DNA from: an uncultured Veillonella sp.
GTDB taxonomy: Bacteria; Bacillota; Negativicutes; Veillonellales; Veillonellaceae
Assembly: GCF_905209685.1 (NCBI RefSeq)
Contig: NZ_CAJLUB010000105.1
Span: 1 to 6,528, forward strand
Direction: 5' to 3'
Length of the DNA: 6,528 bases
The notes beneath the pieces are model-generated. The model was not told the origin of the DNA. It did not search any database and saw nothing but the letters and a program-made list of their open reading frames with translations. The first letter of the stretch is position 1. Each line of letters starts with the position of its first letter. Positions 1-6,445 of the stretch are shown piece after piece. Made by a program: the position numbers and the translations under genes.

Positions 1-1060
1 TTTCTAAATATTGATCAATTTCTCTAAATAATGTATCTACTAATTCAGCTTCTGGTACAGTCTTGATAACTTCACCCTTTCGGAAAACAATACCTTGACC
101 ATTACCACCAGCAATACCAAAATCAGCTTCACGAGCCTCACCGGGCCCATTTACAACACATCCCATAACAGCAACTTTAATCGGTGCTTTTATAGATGCT
201 AAGCGCTCCTCTACAATTCCCGCCATGTCAAACAGATTGACTTGACATCGGCCACATGTAGGGCAGGAAATCATTGTAGCACCAAAGTTGCGTAATCCCA
301 AGTTACTTAAAATACTTCGGCCTACTTCTATTTCATGTATTGGGTCACCCGTTAAAGATACCCGTAATGTATCACCAATACCGTCTAATAATAAAGCACC
401 AATGCCCATAGCAGACTTAATGGTACCTTGTTTTATCGTCCCAGCCTCAGTAACACCTAAATGCAAAGGGTAAGGAATCTTATCGGATAACTTGCGATAG
501 GCTTCTACCATTAAAGGAACTTCCGTTGCTTTAATGGATAATTTCATTTGGCGATAGTCGAGCTTTTCAAGAATTCGCACATGTTCTAATGCAGTCTCTA
601 CCATGCCATCTGCTGTAGGATGACCACCATGAGCATCGAGGATATGCTTTGGTAAAGAACCAGCATTGACACCTATACGAATTGGAATTTGTTTAGGTTT
701 AGCTTTTTCAATAACAGCTAATACTTTATCCTCTCCGCCAATATTTCCTGGGTTAATACGCAATCCATCAACATTATTCTCAATAGCTTCTAAAGCTAAT
801 TTATAGTCGAAATGAATATCAGCAATTAAAGGAATATCGATACCAGCACGAACTGCTTTTAAAGCTTTTGCAGATGCCATTGTAGGTACTGCAACACGTA
901 CTAATTCACAACCAGCCTCAGCTAAGCGATTTATTTCAGCAATAGCCTTTTCCGTGTGAACCGGATCAGTGGTAATCATAGATTGAATGCTTACCGGTGC
1001 ATAATCACCTATTTTAACTGTACCTACATAGATACCATTTGTTGGTTTACGTACAATCAT
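1..1060 (-). CDS. ispG: 4-hydroxy-3-methylbut-2-enyl diphosphate synthase (IspG/GcpE), 3' end cut by the window edge
   Basis: IspG is the penultimate MEP-pathway enzyme. It reductively opens methylerythritol cyclodiphosphate to HMBPP using a [4Fe-4S] cluster and electrons from flavodoxin or ferredoxin, in the cytoplasm. I translated this frame by hand: 353 complete codons are open with no stop before base 1, so only the extreme C-terminus is missing. The N-terminal TIM-barrel part is seen in ADIHFDYKLAL (about 80-90) and RINPGN (101-106). The cluster domain has SCPTCGRC with C266 and C269, then MGCVVNGPGEA with C301 and E308. These are the three Cys plus one Glu ligands, with the same spacing as the E. 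coli protein (C270, C273, C305, E312). The length fits the short bacterial form lacking the extra middle domain of plant enzymes. The ATG at 1058-1060 has a GGGAG ribosome site at 1067-1071, six bases away, and starts 18 bases after the rseP stop. It is the last gene visible in the operon. Confidence 0.96.
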   Translation of the reverse strand, partial: MIVRKPTNGIYVGTVKIGDYAPVSIQSMITTDPVHTEKAIAEINRLAEAGCELVRVAVPTMASAKALKAVRAGIDIPLIADIHFDYKLALEAIENNVDGLRINPGNIGGEDKVLAVIEKAKPKQIPIRIGVNAGSLPKHILDAHGGHPTADGMVETALEHVRILEKLDYRQMKLSIKATEVPLMVEAYRKLSDKIPYPLHLGVTEAGTIKQGTIKSAMGIGALLLDGIGDTLRVSLTGDPIHEIEVGRSILSNLGLRNFGATMISCPTCGRCQVNLFDMAGIVEERLASIKAPIKVAVMGCVVNGPGEAREADFGIAGGNGQGIVFRKGEVIKTVPEAELVDTLFREIDQYLE

Positions 1061-1078
1061 TGTAATCTCCCATCTATC

Positions 1079-2095
1079 TTATAGTAATCGGAATATATCC
1101 TGAGTTGTTACATATAAGAATAATGCTACCATCAAAGCAACACCAACCATTTGAATATACATAAGTGCCTTAGCAGGTAACTTACGACCTGTGATAGCTT
1201 CAGCCAAAATAATAATTAAATGACCACCATCTAATACAGGTAATGGCAAAAGATTAATAACCCCTAAGTTAATACTTAAAAATGCTGCAAAACTTAATAG
1301 TGGCGCAAAGCCAGATTGTGCAATAGTACCAGCCATTTGTGAAATCCCTACAGGGCCAGATAGCTCTGCTGCCTGTGTGCCTCGAATCATATCATATAAG
1401 CCACTTAACATAGCAACAATTGTTTGACCTGTGCGAGTAACGGCTAAACTAAAAGATTCTCCAATACTATAAGTTTCTCGAGTATAACTAGGATAAATAC
1501 CAATTTTAGGACTATCCTGTTCCATTTTTGGAATCACTGTAGTTTCTACAGTTTCCCCTTCTCTATCTACTACAACAGTAACACCATGATTGGCAGTACC
1601 TTGTAGGCTAGGACGGATTTCATCCCATGTAGAGATTTTTTTACCATCGATGGTAAGAATTCTATCGTTAGATTGTAAATGTGCCTGTTCAGCAGCGCTA
1701 CCTGGGATGATATTACCGATAACAGGATCATTTGTATACGTGAGATTACCTACTGTTGCATTGAGACCAAAGAATAAAACTATGGCCAATAAAAAGTTAA
1801 ATACAGCACCTGCAGAAATAACAATAAATTTCTTCCATGCAGGTTTAGTATAAAATGAGCGCTCATTAAGAGGCTCGTCAGGTGTCATACCTGCAATACG
1901 ATTAAATCCACCAAGAGGAATGATACGAATCGAGTATAATGTTTCCCCTCTTTGAACCTTGAATATGGCAGGTCCAAAACCAATGGCAAATTCGTCTACT
2001 TGCATACCTGACATTTTTGCTGTAACAAAATGGCCTAATTCATGAATAAACACGATTAAACCAAATACAAATATTGTGGCTAATGCCGTTGTCAT
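1079..2095 (-). CDS. rseP: RseP-type membrane zinc metalloprotease (site-2 protease family, M50)
   Basis: An intramembrane protease that cleaves membrane-anchored anti-sigma factors or leftover signal peptides inside the bilayer. With the start chosen here it has 338 residues. The first membrane helix (about 4-23) carries the zinc motif HELGH (H18, E19, H22). A membrane-associated loop with GGFNRIAGM lies at 62-70, a second helix at about 90-110, and a single PDZ domain at about 124-190 (IIPGSAAEQAHL then NDRILTIDG). The third zinc ligand is in NLLPLPVLDGG (D289), within helix 3, and a last helix spans about 309-330. One PDZ domain is the usual Gram-positive-type arrangement; E. coli RseP has two. 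An in-frame ATG at 2138-2140 would add 15 residues, but it lies inside dxr, lacks a fitting ribosome site and precedes the normal N-terminus; the ATG at 2093-2095 has AGGAG five bases upstream. The natural substrate cannot be told from this window. Confidence 0.95.
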   Translation of the reverse strand: MTTALATIFVFGLIVFIHELGHFVTAKMSGMQVDEFAIGFGPAIFKVQRGETLYSIRIIPLGGFNRIAGMTPDEPLNERSFYTKPAWKKFIVISAGAVFNFLLAIVLFFGLNATVGNLTYTNDPVIGNIIPGSAAEQAHLQSNDRILTIDGKKISTWDEIRPSLQGTANHGVTVVVDREGETVETTVIPKMEQDSPKIGIYPSYTRETYSIGESFSLAVTRTGQTIVAMLSGLYDMIRGTQAAELSGPVGISQMAGTIAQSGFAPLLSFAAFLSINLGVINLLPLPVLDGGHLIIILAEAITGRKLPAKALMYIQMVGVALMVALFLYVTTQDIFRLL

Positions 2096-2100
2096 ATATA

Positions 2101-2105
2101 CTCCT
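2101..2105 (-). promoter_or_regulatory. Ribosome binding site that fixes the rseP start
   Basis: AGGAG on the minus strand, five bases before the ATG at 2093-2095. It overlaps the TAG stop codon of dxr (2104-2106), so ribosomes ending dxr stop on the rseP initiation region. This supports the shorter 338-residue RseP and suggests coupling of the two genes. Confidence 0.85.
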
Positions 2106-3249
2106 ATACCATCAATGATGTGGCCTTTTCTCGAGCCCATCTATCGATGGCCAATAAATTGTCTAATGTAAAGTCATCTTCAGGTCCCATAGATTCAAGG
2201 ACTGATGTGACGACTTTATAAATATCACCAAAGGCGATTTTATCATCTAAAAATGCATAAACTGCAGTTTCATTTGCAGCATTAAACACAGCTGGTTTAA
2301 AACCGCTTGATCGTCCTACGTCATAAGCAAGACGAAGAGCCGGGAAATCATCATATCGAGGAGGCAAGAATTCTAATTGTAAAGCCTTTGAAAAATCTAG
2401 ATGATTCATATGTAAAGTTTCACGTTTAGGATATGTCAAAGCATACTGAATAGGCTCCCTCATATCGGGATTCCCCATTTGTGCTAAGATGGCCCCATCT
2501 TTCATTCGTATCATTGAATGAACAATGCTTTGTGGATGTACCACTACGTCAATATGATCAAAATCAAAACCAAATAGCCAATGAGCTTCAATTACTTCTA
2601 ACCCTTTATTAAATAGAGATGCAGAGTCAATCGTAATCTTGTTACCCATATTCCAAGTTGGATGACGTAGGCAATCAGCAGCTGTGGCAGTTTGAATTTT
2701 ATCAGAATCCCAAGTGCGTAAAGGACCACCAGAAGCGGTAACAATTAGGGAATCAACATTCTCGCGATTTTGACCTTCTAAACACTGGAATATTGCGCTA
2801 TGTTCACTATCAATAGGTAGAATTTGTACGCCATACTCCTTAGCCAAAGATGTAATCAATGGTCCACCAGCAACTAATGTTTCCTTATTAGCTAGACCTA
2901 TAGTCTTACGTTTCTTTATAGCCTCTACAGTAGGTTCAATACCTGCAGCACCAACAATAGCAGTTACAACCATAGTCGCTTCTTGAATCGTAGCAGCAGC
3001 TATGAGTGCTTCCTTACCGCCCACAAGTTTTGTAGGACCTGTATAGCGTCCTTGTAGCTCTTTAAAAGCACTTTCATCAACTAGACCGGCTACTAACGGC
3101 TGATATTCTTTAATTTGTTTTTCTAAGAGGTCAATATTATGATGTGCCACTAAGGCAACCACCTTGAATTGATCTGGATGTTGAGACACCACATCTAGTG
3201 TCTGTGTACCGATTGAGCCAGTACTGCCAATAATACTTAGGTATTTCAT
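2104..3249 (-). CDS. dxr: 1-deoxy-D-xylulose 5-phosphate reductoisomerase
   Basis: Dxr (IspC) rearranges and reduces DXP to 2-C-methyl-D-erythritol 4-phosphate with NADPH and a divalent metal. It is the first committed step of the MEP isoprenoid pathway, in the cytoplasm, and the target of fosmidomycin. The protein has 381 residues, close to the family's usual 380-400. The NADPH-binding Rossmann motif GSTGSIG is at residues 8-14, and LANKETLV with K122 at 119-126. The metal ligands are D147 and E149 in PIDSEHSA and E218 in NKGLEVIEAHW, matching D150, E152 and E231 of the E. coli enzyme. The substrate-binding N214 and K215 are also present, and HPQSIVHSM (238-246) is intact. The ATG at 3247-3249 has GAGGT at 3256-3260, six bases away, and lies 18 bases after the cdsA stop. 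The gene ends eight bases before rseP. Another MEP gene, ispG, lies two genes downstream, which fits co-supply of isoprenoid to UppS. Nothing is broken or unusual. Confidence 0.98.
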   Translation of the reverse strand: MKYLSIIGSTGSIGTQTLDVVSQHPDQFKVVALVAHHNIDLLEKQIKEYQPLVAGLVDESAFKELQGRYTGPTKLVGGKEALIAAATIQEATMVVTAIVGAAGIEPTVEAIKKRKTIGLANKETLVAGGPLITSLAKEYGVQILPIDSEHSAIFQCLEGQNRENVDSLIVTASGGPLRTWDSDKIQTATAADCLRHPTWNMGNKITIDSASLFNKGLEVIEAHWLFGFDFDHIDVVVHPQSIVHSMIRMKDGAILAQMGNPDMREPIQYALTYPKRETLHMNHLDFSKALQLEFLPPRYDDFPALRLAYDVGRSSGFKPAVFNAANETAVYAFLDDKIAFGDIYKVVTSVLESMGPEDDFTLDNLLAIDRWAREKATSLMV

Positions 3250-3267
3250 AAGCTTACCTCTATTAGA

Positions 3268-4092
3268 TTAGAACGAGAATAGTAATATATAAATCAATGT
3301 AATAGGTGCCGTAAATAATAAGCTATCAAACCGATCTAATACACCGCCATGACCTGGTAATAAGGTACCAGAATCTTTCACATTACATAATCGTTTAATC
3401 TTTGATTCAAATAAATCACCTAATGGTGCAAGTATACCGCTAATCATACCAACATGAATACCAGTCCACCATGGAATACCCACGATATACGAAAATACAG
3501 CACCTGTAATAATACAGCCAATAAAGCCACCAATAAAACCTTCTAATGTTTTATTAGGACTAATGGATGGAACAATTTTATGTTTACCAAAGGCACGACC
3601 TGCAAAGTATGCAAAAGTATCACTAGCCCACGTAGTAAACAATAATAACCAAAGTGTAATTGTTCCCCAGTTATGTAGTTCAAAAGGCATTGATAAAGAC
3701 ATGTAAATAGAATCATGACGAATCATGAGCAAAGAAATCATGCCAATACCAACATATAATAAACCAAAGACACTAAAAGAAACGCTAGCTAAAGAGTATT
3801 TATTTTCACCAAATGTACATAACATATAATTGGCTGATAAACTCAATACTAATATAGCAATTGCTAAAATATACTGATGACATGCAAAGGCAATCATCAA
3901 TAATAAAATACTAATATACCCCCATAAAATGGACATTCGCACATGTTTAGCTTTACCTAGTAAAACAAACTCACGCCATCCCAATAGAGCTAATAATGTA
4001 ATAAGAACATCATACACAGATCCGCCTAATGTAATGGCCCCTAAGGCAATAATAAAACCTATAACAGCGGTTATAACACGTGTTTTTAACAT
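3268..4092 (-). CDS. cdsA: Phosphatidate cytidylyltransferase (CDP-diacylglycerol synthase)
   Basis: CdsA is an integral membrane enzyme that makes CDP-diacylglycerol and pyrophosphate from phosphatidic acid and CTP, the branch-point precursor of all phospholipids. It has 274 residues and is mostly hydrophobic, with about seven or eight membrane segments by eye (for example about 8-24, 28-46, 56-88, 103-124, 144-163, 184-206, 213-225 and 258-273). The full family signature is at 230-256: S230-x-I-K-R, then K239-D240-S-G, P-G-H248-G-G, and D253-R254-F-D256, including the metal and CTP-binding acidic and basic residues. ASDTFAYFAGRAFGKHK (156-172) and SPNKTLEGFIGG (178-189) are further conserved blocks. 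It begins three bases after the uppS stop. Its ribosome site GAGGA (4100-4104) sits inside the last uppS codons, so translation is probably coupled to uppS. No anomaly was seen. Confidence 0.97.
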   Translation of the reverse strand: MLKTRVITAVIGFIIALGAITLGGSVYDVLITLLALLGWREFVLLGKAKHVRMSILWGYISILLLMIAFACHQYILAIAILVLSLSANYMLCTFGENKYSLASVSFSVFGLLYVGIGMISLLMIRHDSIYMSLSMPFELHNWGTITLWLLLFTTWASDTFAYFAGRAFGKHKIVPSISPNKTLEGFIGGFIGCIITGAVFSYIVGIPWWTGIHVGMISGILAPLGDLFESKIKRLCNVKDSGTLLPGHGGVLDRFDSLLFTAPITLIYILLFSF

Positions 4093-4095
4093 TTT

Positions 4096-4860
4096 TTATT
4101 CCTCATCACGTAAGCCACCAAATCGGCGTTCTCGTTTTTGATATGCTGCAACAGCTTCCAATAATGTTTCTTTAGTGAAATCCGGCCAATGTAAATCAGT
4201 AAACCAGAATTCAGCATAAGCTAGCTGCCACAATAAAAAGTTACTAATTCTAAAATCACTACTTGGACGAATTAATAAGTCTACATCACTAAACTCCTTC
4301 GTGAAAAGTTGGGAGCTAACATAGTCTTCTGTAATATCGTCTGTAGTTATAGTTCCATCTGCAACAGAGTTTGTAATGTTGCGGATAGTTCTTACTATTT
4401 CATCACGCCCACCATAGTTTATAGCTAACTGTAAGGTAAGGCCTGTATTATTCTGAGTTAATAATTCTGCATCGCGAATAATCTTTTGAAGCTCATCAGA
4501 AAGAGCACTAATATATCCAATAAAGCGAATGCGTACATTATGTTCATGCATATACTTAACATTATTGTTTAAGTATTCTTTTATGAGAGCCATAAGTAAA
4601 GAAACTTCCTGTTCAGGACGCTTCCAGTTCTCTGTGGAGAAACCATATACCGTAAGAGCTCTAATTCCAATCTCATCTGCAGCAATAACAATCTGCTTTA
4701 ATACGTCGGCTCCTGCACGATGCCCCATAGATCGTGGCATCCCTCTTCGTTTAGCCCAACGACCATTGCCATCCATAATAATAGCAACGTGTTTTGGTAT
4801 CGCATTACTATCAATATCAGGCGTATCAGATGGTTTACGGTTAAATAATTTCTTTAGCAT
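4096..4860 (-). CDS. uppS: Undecaprenyl diphosphate synthase (cis-prenyltransferase)
   Basis: UppS (IspU) adds eight isopentenyl units in cis to farnesyl diphosphate to make C55-PP, the lipid carrier for peptidoglycan and other envelope polymers. It has 254 residues, normal for bacterial enzymes. HVAIIMDGNGRWAKRRG (24-40) holds the catalytic D30 and the pyrophosphate-binding loop. GFSTENWKRP (73-82), LAINYGGRDEI (145-155), RISNFLLWQLAYAEFWF (204-220), WPDF (225-228) and RERRFGG (243-249) are the standard conserved regions. One difference stands out: the usual R-T-[SG]-G-E-x-R stretch reads RPSSDFR here (198-204), with D202 where E. coli has the magnesium-binding E213. The ATG at 4858-4860 has GAGGT at 4866-4870 five bases upstream and overlaps the end of the preceding small gene by 20 bases. 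The enzyme draws on the isoprenoid units produced through Dxr and IspG, encoded downstream. Confidence 0.97.
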   Translation of the reverse strand: MLKKLFNRKPSDTPDIDSNAIPKHVAIIMDGNGRWAKRRGMPRSMGHRAGADVLKQIVIAADEIGIRALTVYGFSTENWKRPEQEVSLLMALIKEYLNNNVKYMHEHNVRIRFIGYISALSDELQKIIRDAELLTQNNTGLTLQLAINYGGRDEIVRTIRNITNSVADGTITTDDITEDYVSSQLFTKEFSDVDLLIRPSSDFRISNFLLWQLAYAEFWFTDLHWPDFTKETLLEAVAAYQKRERRFGGLRDEE

Positions 4861-5092
4861 AGTCTACCTCGATAGAATTTCCGAAGTCGCTGGCAATCAT
4901 TGGTCTATACACTAGTATATGTAAACACTCATCAACCTTGGTAATACGTGCTACATAAAGTCCTTTATCGGCAATATCAAAAAAGCGATTAAAGGATCCC
5001 CCAATCATTACCTTAAAAGGAATATGGGCAGCCTGCAAACGAGACTTTGCAAGCTGCCATGGCATTCCAATAAGGCTATTAGAATCTAACAT
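4841..5092 (-). CDS. Small protein of unknown function between frr and uppS
   Basis: I do not recognise this 83-residue protein. It is very likely translated: its ATG (5090-5092) shares one base with the frr stop codon (TAATG), its end overlaps the uppS start by 20 bases, and it fills the only space between two core genes. Its own ribosome site is weak (AGAAG at 5097-5101, four bases away), so it probably depends on ribosomes finishing frr. There is no signal peptide, no membrane helix, and a single Cys (C56). Residues 7-26 (LIGMPWQLAKSRLQAAHIPF) have the look of the first part of a PASTA-type unit: an aliphatic-Gly-x-Pro start, an A-x3-L helix, then a strand. Residues 45-62 form a likely strand pair around ARITKVDECLHILV. 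The PASTA resemblance is only a pattern match by eye and could be chance. A role linked to translation or envelope lipid synthesis is suggested only by position. Its codons 12-22 also hold a strong stem-loop, listed separately. Confidence 0.8.
   Translation of the reverse strand: MLDSNSLIGMPWQLAKSRLQAAHIPFKVMIGGSFNRFFDIADKGLYVARITKVDECLHILVYRPMIASDFGNSIEVDYAKEII
5027..5058 (-). repeat. Stem-loop in the message inside the small gene (13-bp stem, 6-base loop)
   Basis: Arms at 5027-5039 and 5046-5058 are inverted repeats, separated by the loop at 5040-5045. In the minus-strand RNA all 13 positions pair: GGCAGCUUGCAAA with UUUGCAGGCUGCC, with one U-G wobble. In the opposite strand that position would be a C-A mismatch, so the pairing is better in the sense transcript. 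It lies in codons 12-22 of the unrecognised gene, about 35 bases after its start. The stem is GC-rich at its base. The bases that follow (CATATTCCTTTT) contain only a delayed, broken T-run, so it is not a clear intrinsic terminator. It could be a processing, stability or attenuation element, or a coincidence of coding sequence. Confidence 0.6.
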
Positions 5093-5652
5093 TATACTTC
5101 TAATACGTCCTTTTCTTTTACTGCTTTTAACTCATCAATCTGCTTAATTTTAGCATCTGTAAGTTTTTGGATTTGATCTAAACCGTCTTTAGCATCATCT
5201 TCAGTAATTGTTTTAGCTTTTTCTTCTTTTTTCAATGCATCATTTACATCACGACGAATGTTACGTACTGCAACTTTAGCATCTTCAGCTTTTTTATGAA
5301 CAACCTTAACGATTTCTTTACGGCGCTCCTCAGTTAATTGAGGAATAGTTAAACGAATTTGAGCACCATCATTACCTGGGTTTAAACCAAGATCGGATTG
5401 TAAAATTGCCTTTTCAATGGCACCAATCATAGTTTTATCCCAAGGTGCAATTACAATCATGCGAGGCTCAGGTACAGAGATATTCGCAACTTGGTTAATT
5501 GGAGTAGGGCTACCATAATAATCAACCATTACTTTATCAAGCAATGCTACACTAGCACGGCCTGTACGAATAGATGCGAATTCATGTTTTAAAGCCTCAA
5601 TAGACTTATTCATGCGTTCTTCTGCTTGTTGTAACAATTCTTTAATTTCCAT
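5092..5652 (-). CDS. frr: Ribosome recycling factor
   Basis: RRF acts with EF-G to split the post-termination ribosome so that subunits can be reused. It has 186 residues, against about 185 in most bacteria. The three-helix bundle (domain I) comes from residues 1-29 and about 105-186. The beta domain II lies between, from about 30 to 104. Conserved features are SIRTGRAS (27-34), the YYGSPTPINQVANISVPEPR block (45-64), PWDK (70-73), LGLNPGNDG (88-96), IRLTIPQLTEERR (99-111) and the basic helix VAVRNIRRD (127-135), which contacts 23S rRNA. The ATG at 5650-5652 is five bases after the pyrH stop. Its ribosome site GAGGAG (5663-5668) lies within the last pyrH codons (Arg-Gly-Glu), with a longish spacer of 10 bases. 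Adjacent pyrH-frr is a near-universal bacterial pair. The stop overlaps the next gene's start as TAATG. Confidence 0.98.
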   Translation of the reverse strand: MEIKELLQQAEERMNKSIEALKHEFASIRTGRASVALLDKVMVDYYGSPTPINQVANISVPEPRMIVIAPWDKTMIGAIEKAILQSDLGLNPGNDGAQIRLTIPQLTEERRKEIVKVVHKKAEDAKVAVRNIRRDVNDALKKEEKAKTITEDDAKDGLDQIQKLTDAKIKQIDELKAVKEKDVLEV

Positions 5653-5657
5653 TTGAA

Positions 5658-6383
5658 TTATTCTCCTCGAACTATGGTACCAATCTCTTCACCTTTAGCG
5701 GCTTTTGTAATGTTACCAGGAATGTCCATGCTAAATACAATAATAGGGATATTATTATCTTTACATAAAGTTGTGGATGTTGCATCCATAACCTTTAATT
5801 CTTTTGTGATGATATCATTATATGTTAATTCATCAAATTTAACGGCATTAGGATTCGTTTTAGGATCAGAATCATATACACCGTCAGCAAACTTCTTCGC
5901 CATCAAAATTGCATCTGCTTCAATTTCAGCAGCGCGCAATGCAGCTGTTGTGTCTGTAGAGAAGTATGGTTTACCAAGACCTGCACCGAAGATAACGATA
6001 CGTTTTTTCTCTAAGTGACGAATTGCACGACGACGAATATAAGGTTCTGCAATTTCTTGCATTTCGATAGCAGTTTGAACACGAGTGTCTACGCCTGCTT
6101 GTTCTAATGCATCTTGCAATGCTAAGGAGTTCATTACTGTTGCTAGCATACCCATATAGTCAGCTGTAGCACGATCCATACCTTGGTTACTACCAGCTAA
6201 CCCTCTCCACAAGTTACCGCCACCAACAACAATTGCGATTTCTAAATCAGTGGATTTTGCTAAAGCAGCAATTTCTTTTGCAAATTCTTCAACAACATCA
6301 GGGTTAATACCAAAACCTTGTTCACCCGCTAATGCTTCACCACTCAACTTCAAAACAATACGTCTAAAGTTTCTCTTTGCCAT
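5658..6383 (-). CDS. pyrH: UMP kinase (uridylate kinase), bacterial hexameric type
   Basis: PyrH phosphorylates UMP to UDP with ATP, feeding all UTP and CTP and the UDP-sugars of the cell wall. It belongs to the amino-acid-kinase fold, is unrelated to eukaryotic UMP/CMP kinases, and in characterised bacteria is usually activated by GTP and inhibited by UTP. It has 241 residues, normal length. [11 protein letters not shown] (8-18) is the N-terminal phosphate loop, [10 protein letters not shown] (52-61) a glycine-rich loop, and [16 protein letters not shown] (70-85) the UMP-binding and hexamer region. [20 protein letters not shown] (132-151) is the conserved catalytic and UMP segment, and DGVYDSDPK (167-175) the ADP-binding loop. 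The ATG at 6381-6383 has a strong GAGGAG site at 6391-6396, seven bases away. The gene follows tsf after a 62-base gap with a hairpin and is first in the tightly packed run leading to ispG. Confidence 0.98.
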   Translation of the reverse strand: MAKRNFRRIVLKLSGEALAGEQGFGINPDVVEEFAKEIAALAKSTDLEIAIVVGGGNLWRGLAGSNQGMDRATADYMGMLATVMNSLALQDALEQAGVDTRVQTAIEMQEIAEPYIRRRAIRHLEKKRIVIFGAGLGKPYFSTDTTAALRAAEIEADAILMAKKFADGVYDSDPKTNPNAVKFDELTYNDIITKELKVMDATSTTLCKDNNIPIIVFSMDIPGNITKAAKGEEIGTIVRGE

Positions 6384-6404
6384 GTGTTTACTCCTCTATT
6401 GCAA

Positions 6405-6436
6405 AATAAGAGAACACTGTACGGTGTTCTCTTATT
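6405..6436 (-). terminator. Terminator-like hairpin between tsf and pyrH
   Basis: A perfect 13-bp inverted repeat: AATAAGAGAACAC at 6405-6417 and its exact complement at 6424-6436, with the loop at 6418-6423. Read in the direction of the genes, the stem runs into TTATTTTGC, a short T-run that partly overlaps the stem base. That makes it a plausible but weak intrinsic terminator after tsf. Only eight bases separate it from the pyrH ribosome site (6391-6396), leaving no room for a promoter. If it terminates, it can only be partial, lowering pyrH and downstream expression relative to rpsB-tsf. It may instead protect the tsf 3' end after processing. Confidence 0.6.
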
Positions 6437-6445
6437 ATTTCTTAA

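Noticed and set aside
288..473. Open frame on the plus strand
   Set aside because: It is antisense to ispG, which has intact conserved motifs here, and its translation has no recognisable features.
1590..1853. Open frame on the plus strand opposite rseP
   Set aside because: It mirrors the PDZ-region coding sequence of rseP; there is no sign of a ribosome site or known family.
2096..2140. Longer RseP start at 2140 adding 15 residues (MGSRKGHIIDGIGVY)
   Set aside because: It lies within dxr, adds residues before the normal N-terminal helix with HELGH, and lacks a suitable ribosome site. The ATG at 2093-2095 has AGGAG at the right distance.
3929..4141. Open frame on the plus strand opposite cdsA and the end of uppS
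   Set aside because: It spans the junction of two real genes on the other strand and looks like a shadow.
4529..4915. 128-codon open frame on the plus strand opposite uppS
   Set aside because: Its length is notable, but it lies wholly against the conserved uppS coding sequence and the end of the small gene, with no motif of its own.
5027..5058. Reading the stem-loop in the small gene as an intrinsic terminator
   Set aside because: The sequence after the stem (CATATTCCTTTT) has no immediate T-run, and ending transcription here would cut off essential downstream genes. It is kept only as an RNA structure of unknown role.
5653..6018. 121-codon open frame on the plus strand opposite pyrH
   Set aside because: It is antisense to the conserved half of pyrH, with no supporting motif or neighbouring gene on that strand.
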